DNA of 64,000 nucleotides from Novosphingobium sp. (GCF_027486195.1 NZ_JAIXPP010000016.1:60086-124085); one strand, 5' to 3'; counted from the stretch's first letter, positions 42,759 through 51,615 are shown. Notes: generated by a model from the letters alone, not told the origin. Program-made: numbers and translations.

Positions 42759-43871
42759 TTACGCAGCGACCTGCTGGGCGAGGTTGGCGTAGTAGCGATC
42801 GGTGATGCGCTGGTTGAGCTCGAGGCCTTCGAGCGGCGCGGCGGGGGTGAAATCATAATCGATCACCAGCTTGCCGGCCGCAAGATCGGTGGGGTTGTTA
42901 AGCGCGGGATCGTACCAGGCCTTTGCACCGATCAGCCGCCCCTGGCTCACCAACTTGCGCAGGCGGGCGTTGATGGTGTCGACGATGTCGCGGACGAGGC
43001 GCGCGGTCATCGGCTTGTCCACCGCCCAGGCGAGGCCATAGGCGATTTCATCCGCGATCACCTGGCTGGTGCGGGTGGCGCTTTCGAAGGCGAAGAGCGG
43101 TTCCTCGCTGCGGGTGCGGTTTCCCCAGAAGCGGAAGCCGCCGCCGAAGCGCACAAGGGTGGTGACGCCTGCGGTGTTGAGCAGCGCGGCATCGGTGGTC
43201 TCGCTCTGGAAATCGAAAGTCACGTCCGTTGCGATTCCGGTGACGCCGCCGACCACGACGTTCGAGAGCGTCTTGTGCCAGCCCTGCGTCTGGTCGATCT
43301 GGGCGCGCAGGCCGAGCGCGCGGGCCACGGCATCGCCCGCGAAGCCGCCGGTGAACTCCGGCCAGATGAGCATCAGCTCGCGATCGCCGAAGTCTGCGGC
43401 ATAGTCGATGACTTCGGCGACATTCGCGCCGATCGCGGCGGCATAGACCATGCCGCGCAGCGCTTTGGCCACGGTGACCAGATGCGCGGTAACCGGCGCG
43501 GTATCGAGGCCGGGGGCACCGATGATGCGCGGGCGCACGGCGAGCTGGGTTTCCGCCGAAAGCAGGAGATCGGCACCAGCGATGACAAGGTCCGCCTGAT
43601 CTGCCGGATCCGCATCGACTGCCACGCGCACCAGCACGATTACCGGGCTGGCCTGATCGGCGATAGCGGCGAGCGCGGCGGGGAGCGTGCCGGTGGTGCC
43701 GATATCGGCCAGTGCTGCCCGCACATCGGTGATCAGCACGCGGGTGGCGAGCGGGAACACGTCGCCATCGGCGAGCGGCGCGGTGCCGATCAGGCCGATG
43801 ACGGCCGTCGAGCTATCCGCGATCGCGCGGGTGCCTTCGGTGAGGACGTTGGTCTTGATGCCGTGCAGCAT
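42759..43871 (-). CDS. FI: Tail sheath protein (P2 gpFI-like)
   Basis: 370 aa contractile sheath subunit. STAVIGLIGTAPLADGDVFP is near the start; VIDYAADFGDRELMLIWPEF and FRFWGNRTRS are in the middle; VRDIVDTINARLRKLVSQGR lies before the C-terminus. Shows the phage has a contractile (myovirus) tail. Confidence 0.94.
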   Translation of the reverse strand: MLHGIKTNVLTEGTRAIADSSTAVIGLIGTAPLADGDVFPLATRVLITDVRAALADIGTTGTLPAALAAIADQASPVIVLVRVAVDADPADQADLVIAGADLLLSAETQLAVRPRIIGAPGLDTAPVTAHLVTVAKALRGMVYAAAIGANVAEVIDYAADFGDRELMLIWPEFTGGFAGDAVARALGLRAQIDQTQGWHKTLSNVVVGGVTGIATDVTFDFQSETTDAALLNTAGVTTLVRFGGGFRFWGNRTRSEEPLFAFESATRTSQVIADEIAYGLAWAVDKPMTARLVRDIVDTINARLRKLVSQGRLIGAKAWYDPALNNPTDLAAGKLVIDYDFTPAAPLEGLELNQRITDRYYANLAQQVAA

Positions 43872-43890
43872 GACGGGCTCCTGTGGGGTT

Positions 43891-44253
43891 TCAGGTGGAA
43901 GGCGAGAGCGGGATGGTGAGGCGGGTGAGGGCGTTGGCAGCCTGATCGGCGCGCGCGGCGATGATGGTGACCTTGAGCTGCCCCAGCACCAGTTCGCCGC
44001 CGAGTTCGACCTTGCGGACGATCACGCGCGGTTCCCACCGGGCCACGGCCATGGCGATGGCGACCGAGGCGAGGAGGCGCGTGGCGCGGGTGAGTGGGCG
44101 ATCGAGCAGCTCGGGAAGCAGGCAGCCATAGTCGCGGCGCATCGGGCGGGTGCCGAGCGGCGTGGAAATGATATCGCCGATGGACTGCGCGAGGTGCGCA
44201 TCGCCGGACAGTACCTTGCCGGTGCTGCGGTCCATGCCTGTCAGCGAGGTCAT
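43891..44253 (-). CDS. W: Baseplate wedge protein W (gp25-like)
   Basis: 120 aa. QSIGDIISTPLGTRPMRRDY with GCLLPELLDRPL is the lysozyme-like gp25/gpW signature; the C-terminal half is basic with beta strands. The start overlaps V by four bases. In P2, V-W precedes J-I-H; here the pair follows them. Confidence 0.92.
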   Translation of the reverse strand: MTSLTGMDRSTGKVLSGDAHLAQSIGDIISTPLGTRPMRRDYGCLLPELLDRPLTRATRLLASVAIAMAVARWEPRVIVRKVELGGELVLGQLKVTIIAARADQAANALTRLTIPLSPST

Positions 44254-44801
44254 GACGGCGCGCCTGTCAGGCTGCTGCCCGCCGAGACACCACCGTGGGT
44301 GTGGGTCTTGAGGCTCTTGCCGCCGCCCAGCACATCATCGCTGGCGGTGAGCGTGCCGGTTATGCTGACATCGCCCTCGATCGTCACGCCGCCTGGCGCG
44401 GTGATCGCAACGGTCCCGCCGCCGGGCAGGGTGAAGGTGAGGGCGTGCGCCGCCGGATCATAGGATAGCGCCGCGCCATCGGCGAAGGTGATGATGGCGG
44501 TGGTCGTTGCACCGGCGGGCGGAGCATCGTTGTTGGAAAGCCCGCCCATGGCCACGGCGTTGCCGATGGCGCCGCCGGGGCAGAGCAGGATGACCTCCTC
44601 GCCCACGCTGGGCGGCGACCATGCCTTGATCCCGCCCGCGCGGCCATGCAGCCAGCGGATCGGCCCGGTCACCGCCTCACCCGAAGCCCCATCTTCATCA
44701 AGCGTGACGGTGCAACGCGCGGCAACGAGATCGACCGAGGCGATCCGGCCAAAGCGGATCAGCTCGTCAGGATCGCTGGGGGTGGATTCGGGGCTGCGCA
44801 T
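44250..44801 (-). CDS. V: Baseplate spike protein V
   Basis: 183 aa from the ATG at 44801 (a GTG nine bases upstream is possible). DLVAARCTVTLD and IRWLHGRAGGIKAWSPPSVG, then VILLCPGGAIGNAVAMGGL, form the OB domain. A beta-helix repeat region leads to KSLKTHTHGG, whose His-x-His can bind iron at the spike tip. It is preceded by a predicted late operator. Confidence 0.92.
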   Translation of the reverse strand: MRSPESTPSDPDELIRFGRIASVDLVAARCTVTLDEDGASGEAVTGPIRWLHGRAGGIKAWSPPSVGEEVILLCPGGAIGNAVAMGGLSNNDAPPAGATTTAIITFADGAALSYDPAAHALTFTLPGGGTVAITAPGGVTIEGDVSITGTLTASDDVLGGGKSLKTHTHGGVSAGSSLTGAPS

Positions 44802-44844
44802 GAGGCGCACAAAGACCGAGCCCGGCCCGCCGCGCCACCCGCGC

Positions 44845-44869
44845 GCGTTGTGATGCCGGGGGGCACAAC
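44845..44869 (-). promoter_or_regulatory. Predicted late-activator operator upstream of V
   Basis: GCGTTGT, 13 bases, ACAAC. The same dyad with the same spacing occurs at 48122-48148 and 57059-57083, each upstream of late operons. It lies 43-68 bp from the V start, the right place for an activator site bound near -55. Confidence 0.7.
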
Positions 44870-44879
44870 CAGCAGGGCG

Positions 44880-45098
44880 CTAACCGGCCTCGGCTTCCGC
44901 CGTGATGGCGCCGATGTCGATCTTGTAGGCCACGCCGTCTGCAACCTGGGCGACCGTCTCTCGCGTGGCTTCGGCATCATAGGTGCCCGCATCGGTGAGG
45001 GTGGCATTGACCGAGCGCCTATGGCGCACGCCGTTGTGGCTGAAGGTGACGGGGACGGAGCGCTCTGCCGCGTCGAACTTGCCGATCGTAAATTTCAT
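44880..45098 (-). CDS. Small hypothetical virion-region protein (72 aa)
   Basis: MKFTIGKFDAAERSVPVTFS then GVRHRRSVNATL, with a C-terminal acidic IDIGAITAEAEAG. Its beta-rich pattern fits a small tail or fibre-associated protein between H and V. A ribosome binding site is present (AAAAGGGCGAGACC before ATG). Confidence 0.6.
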   Translation of the reverse strand: MKFTIGKFDAAERSVPVTFSHNGVRHRRSVNATLTDAGTYDAEATRETVAQVADGVAYKIDIGAITAEAEAG

Positions 45099-45122
45099 GG
45101 TCTCGCCCTTTTCGTTGGATGA

Positions 45123-46526
45123 TCAATAGCCCTTGGCGCGCCAGCGGAAGCCGGAGAGGCTGCCGGAGCCGCCGCTGGAGGGGTCCTGCGCATAGACGGT
45201 GACGCCGTTCACGGTGCGGGTGCCATCAACCTCCTGCACAAAGTTATCGTAATCGCCGACGCCGGGGATGATCGCGGTGAGCTGGAGATCATAGTCGGTG
45301 CTGGAGAACGCGCTGGGAAAGGTGATGGTGGCCGTCTGCTGGCCGCTCGTCCCCGTACCCCGGCCGTGCTGTTCGAGCACGGTGTTGCCCGCGCCGTCCG
45401 GCATCCTCCACCAGCGCCCGTTGGCGTTGCTGCCGGTGCTGAAGGCGCTAAGCGGCACGAAGGCGCTGGCGTGCTGGCCATCGAGTAGATCGGCATCGAG
45501 GCCCGAGCCAGAGCCATCAACGGTTAGCAGCCTGAAGAGAATGCGATCGGCGGCGGCCATGTTGTCGACATAGGCCTTGCGCGCGGCATGGGCGGGTAGC
45601 GTGGGATCGCCGACAAGCGCGAGCTGGCCGGTCATCGTATCGCCCGCGCGGTTGACCGGGGTGAAGCCGAGGCGGGCGGCAATATCGGCGTACCATGCGC
45701 CCTGCTGCCCATCGAGGAGATCGGCATCGAGGCCGGAGCCCGCGCCATCGACGGTGAGCAGGCGGGCGAGGATCGCGGCGGCGGCGACCATGTTGTCGAC
45801 ATAGGCCTTGCGCGCGGCGTGGGCGGCAAGGGTCGGATCGCCGACAAGCGCAAGCTGGCCGGTCATTGTATCGCCCGCGCGGTTGACCGGGGTGAAGCCG
45901 AGGCGGGCGGCGATATCGGCGTACCATGCGCCCTGCTGGCCATCGAGCAGATCGGCATCGATGCCCGAGCCCGCGCCATCGCGTGCGAGCAGCAGAGGCA
46001 GGAGCGCGGCGGCAAGCGCGGCGGGGGTGACGGCGCGGACGGTATCGGCCCCGGCTTGCGCCTCTGCATTGGTGGCTATCTCGATCAGGCCCTTGCGGGT
46101 GGTGGTCGCGTCGGGATCGAGGAAGTTGGTGGCGCCGAAGGAGAGCTCGGCGGAGCTGATGTCCGCGAAGATGCAATCGACCGCGATGAGGGCGGCACTG
46201 TCTGCCGTCTTCACCAGGATCGGCGCGGGCTGGCCGTAGATCGCGAAGAGGGTGCCATCATCGAGATAGAGCGCGAAGGAGCGCAGGCTGTAGGCCGCGC
46301 TGCCATCGTCGCGGATCGAGACGTGGATGGTGTCCTCCGCCGTTGCGGTGCCGCCCGCGGTTGCCACGCGCGCGATCTCGCCCGGCAGCGCGGTCATGCC
46401 GGGGTTGGCGGTGAAGCTGCTGGCGGAAAGTCCGGCCTCGACAATGGTGACAGCATCGGTGCCGGTGAGCTGGGCATTAAGCAGCCGTCCCCGGCCTTCA
46501 TCGGTCACGATCAGGTTGAGCGGCAT
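45123..46526 (-). CDS. H: Tail fibre protein (P2 gpH-like) with duplicated segments
   Basis: 467 aa from the ATG at 46526, one base after gene I. The N-terminal 160 residues form the gpH-type attachment domain (SSAELSFGATNFLDPDATTT). A central region has two nearly identical 77-residue repeats (DLLDGQQGAWYADIAARLGF, then PVNRAGDTMTGQLALVGD) plus a partial third. The C-terminal tip (TATITFPSAFSSTDYDLQLT) resembles receptor-binding head domains. The repeats probably form elongated shaft segments. No separate chaperone (gpG) is seen downstream. Confidence 0.88.
   Translation of the reverse strand: MPLNLIVTDEGRGRLLNAQLTGTDAVTIVEAGLSASSFTANPGMTALPGEIARVATAGGTATAEDTIHVSIRDDGSAAYSLRSFALYLDDGTLFAIYGQPAPILVKTADSAALIAVDCIFADISSAELSFGATNFLDPDATTTRKGLIEIATNAEAQAGADTVRAVTPAALAAALLPLLLARDGAGSGIDADLLDGQQGAWYADIAARLGFTPVNRAGDTMTGQLALVGDPTLAAHAARKAYVDNMVAAAAILARLLTVDGAGSGLDADLLDGQQGAWYADIAARLGFTPVNRAGDTMTGQLALVGDPTLPAHAARKAYVDNMAAADRILFRLLTVDGSGSGLDADLLDGQHASAFVPLSAFSTGSNANGRWWRMPDGAGNTVLEQHGRGTGTSGQQTATITFPSAFSSTDYDLQLTAIIPGVGDYDNFVQEVDGTRTVNGVTVYAQDPSSGGSGSLSGFRWRAKGY
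45540..46002. repeat. 231-bp tandem repeat inside the fibre gene
   Basis: Two adjacent 231-bp units (77 codons) are nearly identical at DNA level; for instance the same 60-base stretch starts at 45577 and again at 45808. A third, diverged partial unit lies downstream. Such repeats can gain or lose copies and change fibre length. Confidence 0.8.
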
Positions 46527-46527
46527 G

Positions 46528-47172
46528 TCAGGCTCCGAAGGTGAGGACATCGCCGCCGAGGGACAGCGGCATGCCTCTGAGAGTGAGGGAGAAGGCGGGC
46601 GCGGGCGCGGGATCGACCGGGCTTGCCACGGCGAGGCGCGCGTACGTTACCGGGCGCGAGACCGCGCGCAGGCCAATGCCCGCGCGGGCACGCTGGGCGA
46701 GCGTGAAGGTGAAGTGGCTGCGCAGCGGCTTGGTCGCCTCGATCTCCGCGACCACAGCATCGACCAGCGCGGAGGAAGGCGCGGTGCCTTCGCTTTCCGC
46801 CGGCAGGGAGAGCGTGACATCGAAGGTGTGCGGGGGGCCGGGCGGGGTGGTCTGCCACCATTCGCGCAGGGTGATGTTGCCGCCGAAGGTGCCGATCACC
46901 TGGCTCACCGAATCGAGCGTGCCCTTGCGCCGCTGCACAGCGATGGCCTGCGCAATGCGAGCGCGCCGGGTGCGTTCGGGCCATGCCGGATCCCACTGAT
47001 CGATCGAAAGCGCCCAGGCGAGCCAGGGCAGCAGGTCTGCCGGGCAATCCTGCGCGGACCACAGCGAGCGGAGCGGGGAGCCGATGCCATCGAGCCGCAG
47101 TGCGGCCAGCAGATCGGTCGCCAGTTCGAGCGCGGTGCTGTTCGGCGGCAGGATGGAGGGGGCGGGCGGCAT
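46528..47172 (-). CDS. I: Baseplate/tail protein I
   Basis: 214 aa. LPPNSTALELATDLLAALRL near the start and CPADLLPWLAWALSIDQWDP, then RRARIAQAIAVQRRKGTLDS, are the gpI family signature. Between J and the fibre gene as in P2; it is longer at the C-terminus than P2 gpI. Confidence 0.92.
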   Translation of the reverse strand: MPPAPSILPPNSTALELATDLLAALRLDGIGSPLRSLWSAQDCPADLLPWLAWALSIDQWDPAWPERTRRARIAQAIAVQRRKGTLDSVSQVIGTFGGNITLREWWQTTPPGPPHTFDVTLSLPAESEGTAPSSALVDAVVAEIEATKPLRSHFTFTLAQRARAGIGLRAVSRPVTYARLAVASPVDPAPAPAFSLTLRGMPLSLGGDVLTFGA

Positions 47173-47175
47173 CGA

Positions 47176-48078
47176 TCAGGACGCCGTGCCGCCATCGATG
47201 ATGGTGATGTCGGTGCAGATGGCCACCTGCAGCGCGGTGGGCACCAGATCATCGGCAGGATCGGCCAGCGCGACATTCTGGACGCCGCTGGCAAACAGAG
47301 CGGCGATGATCCCCGCGCGGGTGACCGAGCGGCCCAGACGGCGCGAGACGGCGAGATAATCATCAAGGGCTGCCTGCGCGGCGGCAAGCACCACGGCCTT
47401 GTCTGGCCCGGCGCGAAAAGTGATCGTCGCCTCGATCGTGAATTCCAGCAGCTCGGCGGCGGCGACGGTGACGTGATCGGTGAGCGGGCGGACGGTGGAG
47501 GCGGTGAGCGCAGCCTCCACGGTCTCAAGCAGGCCTTCAGACGGCGTGCCATCGCCGCTGCGGGCAAGGATCGTGACGACAACCTCACCCGGCGAGGGGC
47601 TGGTTGCGCTGGCATCGGCGACATCGGCGGAGGCGCCCAGCGCGTGGAAGATGTAAGCTCCCGATGGCCCGGCGACCGAATAGCCTTCGGGCGCTAGCAC
47701 GATGCGCCGGCGGAAATCCTCATCGCTTTCGAGCACGGCGGGGGTGCCCGTGCCGGGATCGGCCGGGGTGAGGATGTAGCGTTCGACCTCGAACAGCGCG
47801 CCGAGCGCATCGAGATCGCTGCCGCGCGCATAGGCGACCATGACGGCGCGGGCGGCATCGTTGACCCGCTGGCGCAGCATGAGTTCGCGGTAGGCACCCA
47901 CCTCGCAGAGCTTCACGACTGGATCGCTTTCCACCGTGGCGTCGAAGGCGGGAAACTTGGCCTGAAAGTCCGCGATCCACGCGGCGCGCAGGGTTTCGAA
48001 GTCGAGCGCCTCGATCACATCGGGTGCGGGCAGACGGCTGAGGTCGACCCCGGTGAAACTGTCAGTGCTGCTTGCCAT
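47176..48078 (-). CDS. J: Baseplate assembly protein J
   Basis: 300 aa. DLSRLPAPDVIEALDFETLR at the start, RQRVNDAARAVMVAYARGSD and LDALGALFEVERYILTP are the gpJ/gp47 hallmarks, followed by DEDFRRRIVLAPEGYSVAGP. First gene of this tail operon, 44 bp downstream of a predicted late operator. Confidence 0.93.
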   Translation of the reverse strand: MASSTDSFTGVDLSRLPAPDVIEALDFETLRAAWIADFQAKFPAFDATVESDPVVKLCEVGAYRELMLRQRVNDAARAVMVAYARGSDLDALGALFEVERYILTPADPGTGTPAVLESDEDFRRRIVLAPEGYSVAGPSGAYIFHALGASADVADASATSPSPGEVVVTILARSGDGTPSEGLLETVEAALTASTVRPLTDHVTVAAAELLEFTIEATITFRAGPDKAVVLAAAQAALDDYLAVSRRLGRSVTRAGIIAALFASGVQNVALADPADDLVPTALQVAICTDITIIDGGTAS

Positions 48079-48121
48079 GGCGGCTGTTTCCGCCGGGGAA
48101 GGCCCGCGCGCCTAGGCCCGC

Positions 48122-48148
48122 GCGTTGTGCAGCACATAGCAACAACGC
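48122..48148. promoter_or_regulatory. Predicted late-activator operator between J and the plus-strand cassette
   Basis: A perfect 7-bp inverted repeat, GCGTTGT and ACAACGC, separated by 13 bases, in the divergent gap. It could serve J on the minus strand and the SGNH/endolysin genes on the plus strand. It has the same core and spacing as the sites at 44845 and 57059. Confidence 0.72.
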
Positions 48149-48220
48149 GGCAGCATGGCGTGAAGCCGCACCTAGCGGCGATGACCGGCCAGCGAACAAG
48201 TCAACTCGTCGGAGCGCCCT

Positions 48221-48559
48221 TTGCCCAAAGCCATCGAAACCCTGAGCGGCGCCGATGCTACCGCATTCCGTTCGGCGATCGCACCGCACGTAGCAGCGCT
48301 GGTTGCTCCTAAATTTCCGGGCGCTCTCACGGCAGGAACGTGGAAGTTCATCACTGGCTGGCCGCGCCTCAAGCTCACCGGGAATGGCACGGTCACGATT
48401 GATGCCAACAACGCCGAAGACGGCAGCGGAACAACCTCTGCGGCGGTGTTCACAGCGACGGTTTCGGGCTCGCCCGTCATCGCCTTCCCCTTTTTCGGCA
48501 ACGACGCGGTGGCGATCCGCGCCACCTTCACCGGCACAGCCGCAGCGGAGATTATCTGA
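48221..48559 (+). CDS. Hypothetical protein, first gene of the fibre/lysis cassette (112 aa)
   Basis: MPKAIETLSGADATAFRSAI, then beta-rich FITGWPRLKLTGNGTVTIDA and FGNDAVAIRATFTGTAAAEI. No catalytic motif. Probably a small structural or receptor-associated protein. Its stop overlaps the next ATG (TGATG). Confidence 0.6.
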   Translation: MPKAIETLSGADATAFRSAIAPHVAALVAPKFPGALTAGTWKFITGWPRLKLTGNGTVTIDANNAEDGSGTTSAAVFTATVSGSPVIAFPFFGNDAVAIRATFTGTAAAEII

Positions 48560-48870
48560 TGCCCAACCCGACTGGTTATCCCATTGCACCGATTGGCATT
48601 TCTCCAGGCGCTTGGGCCAGCCCAGGCACTGCGTGGGATGTGCGCGACTACAGCGATGTAGAGGTGCAGTTCGTCGGCACGCCCTCGGTCGCCTATCAGC
48701 CGCGGCGCTCCCTCAACGGGACCGACTACGTGGATGTGCTGGCATATGACCAGCAGGGCAACTCGTACAGCACCATCACGGCTGCGGGCATCTACAGCCT
48801 GGACGGTGGCGGCTACCTGCTTTTCAGCGCGGGTGCCGGCTCGACCCTTACGCGGAGGGCTGGCGCATGA
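48559..48870 (+). CDS. Hypothetical beta-rich protein (103 aa)
   Basis: MPNPTGYPIAPIGISPGAWA, then DYSDVEVQFVGTPSVAYQPR and ITAAGIYSLDGGGYLLFSAG. It resembles small phage proteins that trim a beta-structured fibre. It overlaps both neighbours. Function unknown. Confidence 0.6.
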   Translation: MPNPTGYPIAPIGISPGAWASPGTAWDVRDYSDVEVQFVGTPSVAYQPRRSLNGTDYVDVLAYDQQGNSYSTITAAGIYSLDGGGYLLFSAGAGSTLTRRAGA

Positions 48871-50492
48871 GGGACACTCAGGCACGGCGGCGGGCTAGTT
48901 TAGCGCGCCTTGATGCGGTTTCCCGCAACAACCCGTTCGACAAGATCAAGCAGATGATGGCTGCTGGCCTAAGCTGCAATATCGTATTTTGGACGGACTC
49001 CACTGGGTTTGACAGTGTAGGAACGGACGTTTCCCCGACAAATTCGGTGCGCTATCCTGCTTTGTGGCAGAACCAGATGGTCGCGCAGGGCCGCATTCCC
49101 GCATCCTACACGGTTCGTCGCATCGTCTGGAACAGCAACCGCGCTCGTGCCATCTGGGGTTCAACGCCTATTCTTCAGTGGGGCACCGGGTATTCCCCCG
49201 CTGTAACGTTCACCGCGTCGATCACGACTGGCGGCACCATGAATGTGACCAGCGTTGCGTCCGGGACTTTGGCGATTGGTCAAACGATTATCGCGCCGGG
49301 GCTTCCGTTCGGCACCTATATCGCCTCCGGCTCCGGTTCAACATGGACACTCAGTGCAGCGCCGATGCCTGCCATCACTTCCACCACGATGTTCGCAGTG
49401 ACAACGCAGCCCGCCCTGACTTGGGATTTGACGCAGTTCACCGTCGGCGGCACGATTCCCAATTACTTCATGGGCAAGTTTTGGCGGATCGGACCTGCAT
49501 CGGCGCCGGCTGACGCGCTTGTTATTGCGCACGGTATCAACATGGCTGGATTTTTCGTATCCTCGCCACCCTCTGGTGTTGCGCAGACTTTCCGCATTAC
49601 AAGCTTGTACGTGGCGGCGATCGAGCAGTATCGCGCACTAAATCCTGGCACGCCGATTCTACTCACAACACAACATCCCGTGCAAACGGGTTCGCCTAGC
49701 GAGACTGGCGACTCCTCTTATAGGCCCGCCTGTATTGAAGCCGCTAGGCGGTGCGACACGGCTATCGACGATACTGTTTTTTCCGCCTTCAACGCTGCTG
49801 GTAAGCCAAACTTGTATTACGATGGTGATATCTTTCACCAGAGCGATTGGGCAAACGCAAATTTGTACGTCCCGATGCTCATGAAGTGGTGGGATAATGC
49901 TGTCCCGTTTGCGCCATCAAGGCTGGCGGTCGCGCATTTTCAGCAGTCCGCCGGCAATGCAAACTTTCTGGTTAACCCGGCTTTTGAGCAATGGACCACA
50001 ACGACTGCGGTTCCCGACTCTTGGAACGCAGTGGGCTCACCCACATTTTCTCAAGACACCACAAACTTCTCCGACGATCGCAAGCGGTACAGTGTGCAGC
50101 TAACCCCTACTGCGGGCACAGCAGCAGCTTATATGGCTCAAGCCCTGACCGGCACGCAGGTGCTTTGGCTAAACGGTCGAACCGTGACGTTCGCTGTGAA
50201 GCTATGGGCTGATACCCAAACGACCAATTTTGATTTGGGTCGCATCGGGGTCATCGCGCAAAGTGCTGCACAAGGGCAGCTGCAGTATCTTTCGGGAGGT
50301 TCAATCCAGACCGTAAATCAATCTGACGGTTTCCGATGGGTGATTGTAACTGCGAAGCTTCCTGCCGACCTCACCGGGCTTTCTGTTCGAATTTACGGGA
50401 ATATTGGTAGTACGGCGAGTGGGACACATGTGATCAAGGTTGATCAGGCCTGCCTAGTTGCTGGCGAACAACCATTTGCCGCGCGCGTTTAA
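48867..50492 (+). CDS. SGNH/GDSL-like hydrolase, putative tailspike or depolymerase
   Basis: 541 aa. The SGNH block I appears as CNIVFWTDSTGFDSVG (Asp-Ser near residues 40-42) and block V as YYDGDIFHQSDWANANLYV (Asp-x-x-His, about 310-325), split by a beta-rich insert at about 110-190. The C-terminal 160 residues look like a carbohydrate-binding jelly roll (NFLVNPAFEQWTTTTAVPDS). It probably deacylates a surface polysaccharide during adsorption. Lower GC than its neighbours suggests separate acquisition. It overlaps the previous gene (ATGA). Confidence 0.7.
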   Translation: MRDTQARRRASLARLDAVSRNNPFDKIKQMMAAGLSCNIVFWTDSTGFDSVGTDVSPTNSVRYPALWQNQMVAQGRIPASYTVRRIVWNSNRARAIWGSTPILQWGTGYSPAVTFTASITTGGTMNVTSVASGTLAIGQTIIAPGLPFGTYIASGSGSTWTLSAAPMPAITSTTMFAVTTQPALTWDLTQFTVGGTIPNYFMGKFWRIGPASAPADALVIAHGINMAGFFVSSPPSGVAQTFRITSLYVAAIEQYRALNPGTPILLTTQHPVQTGSPSETGDSSYRPACIEAARRCDTAIDDTVFSAFNAAGKPNLYYDGDIFHQSDWANANLYVPMLMKWWDNAVPFAPSRLAVAHFQQSAGNANFLVNPAFEQWTTTTAVPDSWNAVGSPTFSQDTTNFSDDRKRYSVQLTPTAGTAAAYMAQALTGTQVLWLNGRTVTFAVKLWADTQTTNFDLGRIGVIAQSAAQGQLQYLSGGSIQTVNQSDGFRWVIVTAKLPADLTGLSVRIYGNIGSTASGTHVIKVDQACLVAGEQPFAARV

Positions 50493-50526
50493 TGACAGAT
50501 GGACCTTGCGAACTGGAGGGCATGTG

Positions 50527-51012
50527 ATGAAAGAGCCGCGCTGGCTGACTTTCGCGCGGAGCCAGATCGGCGTGCGCGAGATCCCGGGGCCGCGCCACAG
50601 CCCCACGATCATGGGTTGGCTGCGCAAGCTGAAATCGTGGGTCAAGGATGACGAAACGCCGTGGTGCGGCGCTTTCGCGGCTATCGTGATGCAGGAGGCC
50701 GGGCTTTCGATCCCCACGGAATACCTCCGCGCGCGGGCGTGGGCGGACTGGGAGGCGAACCTGCGTAGCACGCATGTCGCGCCCGGTGCCGTGCTGGTCT
50801 TCGCGCGTGGGGGCGGCGGGCATGTGGGGTTCTACATGGGCGAGGATGAGACCGCCTTTCATGTGCTGGGCGGCAACCAGGGCAACGCGGTGAGCATCAC
50901 CCGCATCGCCAAGGCGCGCTGCATCGCGATCCGCTGGCCGAGGGGCGAGCCGGTGATCGGCGGCCCGGTGCGCCTTGCGCAGAACGGCCAGCTTTCAAGG
51001 AACGAGGCATGA
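50527..51012 (+). CDS. Endolysin, NlpC/P60-CHAP-like cysteine peptidase (TIGR02594-type)
   Basis: 161 aa. EPRWLTFARSQIGVREIPGP opens the domain; catalytic Cys lies in ETPWCGAFAAIVMQEAGL, His in GGGGHVGFYMGED and a polar third residue in GGNQGNAVSI. Members cleave peptidoglycan peptides. The ATG at 50527 is chosen over an upstream in-frame ATG because the family begins here. It stands in for P2 endolysin K. Confidence 0.82.
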   Translation: MKEPRWLTFARSQIGVREIPGPRHSPTIMGWLRKLKSWVKDDETPWCGAFAAIVMQEAGLSIPTEYLRARAWADWEANLRSTHVAPGAVLVFARGGGGHVGFYMGEDETAFHVLGGNQGNAVSITRIAKARCIAIRWPRGEPVIGGPVRLAQNGQLSRNEA

Positions 51013-51128
51013 GCGGGCACCCCACTCGCCGTGCAGTTTTTTGGGGCGTGGTGCGCGATGGCGCGGTGCTGGGCATCCTGATCGCGCTGCCGATCATCGC
51101 GCTGATGTGGGGCACGGCAGCGCTTTAG
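51009..51128 (+). CDS. Small membrane protein after the endolysin (39 aa)
   Basis: The ATG overlaps the endolysin stop. MSGHPTRRAVFWGVVRDG is followed by one transmembrane helix (AVLGILIALPIIALMWGTA) to the C-terminus. Candidate pinholin or lysis accessory protein, by position only. Confidence 0.55.
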   Translation: MSGHPTRRAVFWGVVRDGAVLGILIALPIIALMWGTAAL

Positions 51129-51138
51129 GGCGCGCCGA

Positions 51139-51615
51139 TCAGCGCGCCAGCCAGCTTCCCACTTCCTGATCGATCAATTCCAGATCCGCCGGCGCGAAGC
51201 CGAGGAGGCGGCGCGCGGGGTAGCGCACTTCGATCGAGTTCGGGATCTTCGAATCCACCGGCGCGGTGAGGCCATAGTGGTGCACCGCCGCCGTTCCGGC
51301 CACCAGCGGGCGGAAGGTCACCTCGATCTCATCCGGGCGGGCGAAGGCGCGCAGATTGCGGGCGAGCGCGGTCTTGGGGAACATGCGGCCCCGGCGCTTG
51401 CGCAGACGGCCGCGCTTGTCTCGCTTAGCCTTCCTCGGCTCCATCGGCGTGCCATCGGGCTGCACGTTATCGCGGATGCGGGCGGCGTTGGCATCGCGCA
51501 GGGCCTTGCCGATCTTGCGGGTGAGGCCGAGCCGTTCGCCCGGTTCAAGCTTTTGCAGCACTCCGCCGAGCCAGGGCGCGAGGGCATCGAGGCCCTCGGC
51601 GCTTGTCTCGCTCAT
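51139..51615 (-). CDS. S: Tail completion protein S (phage virion morphogenesis)
   Basis: 158 aa. LEPGERLGLTRKIGKALRDA, a strongly basic RKAKRDKRGRLRKRRGRMF and VHHYGLTAPVD, then RRLLGFAPADLELIDQEV, are gpS features. It overlaps R by four bases. It ends 11 bases from the convergent small membrane gene. Confidence 0.9.
   Translation of the reverse strand: MSETSAEGLDALAPWLGGVLQKLEPGERLGLTRKIGKALRDANAARIRDNVQPDGTPMEPRKAKRDKRGRLRKRRGRMFPKTALARNLRAFARPDEIEVTFRPLVAGTAAVHHYGLTAPVDSKIPNSIEVRYPARRLLGFAPADLELIDQEVGSWLAR

Noticed and set aside
45540..46002. CRISPR-like repeats
   Set aside because: The units are 231 bp, in frame with the fibre gene and without spacers; they are protein repeats.
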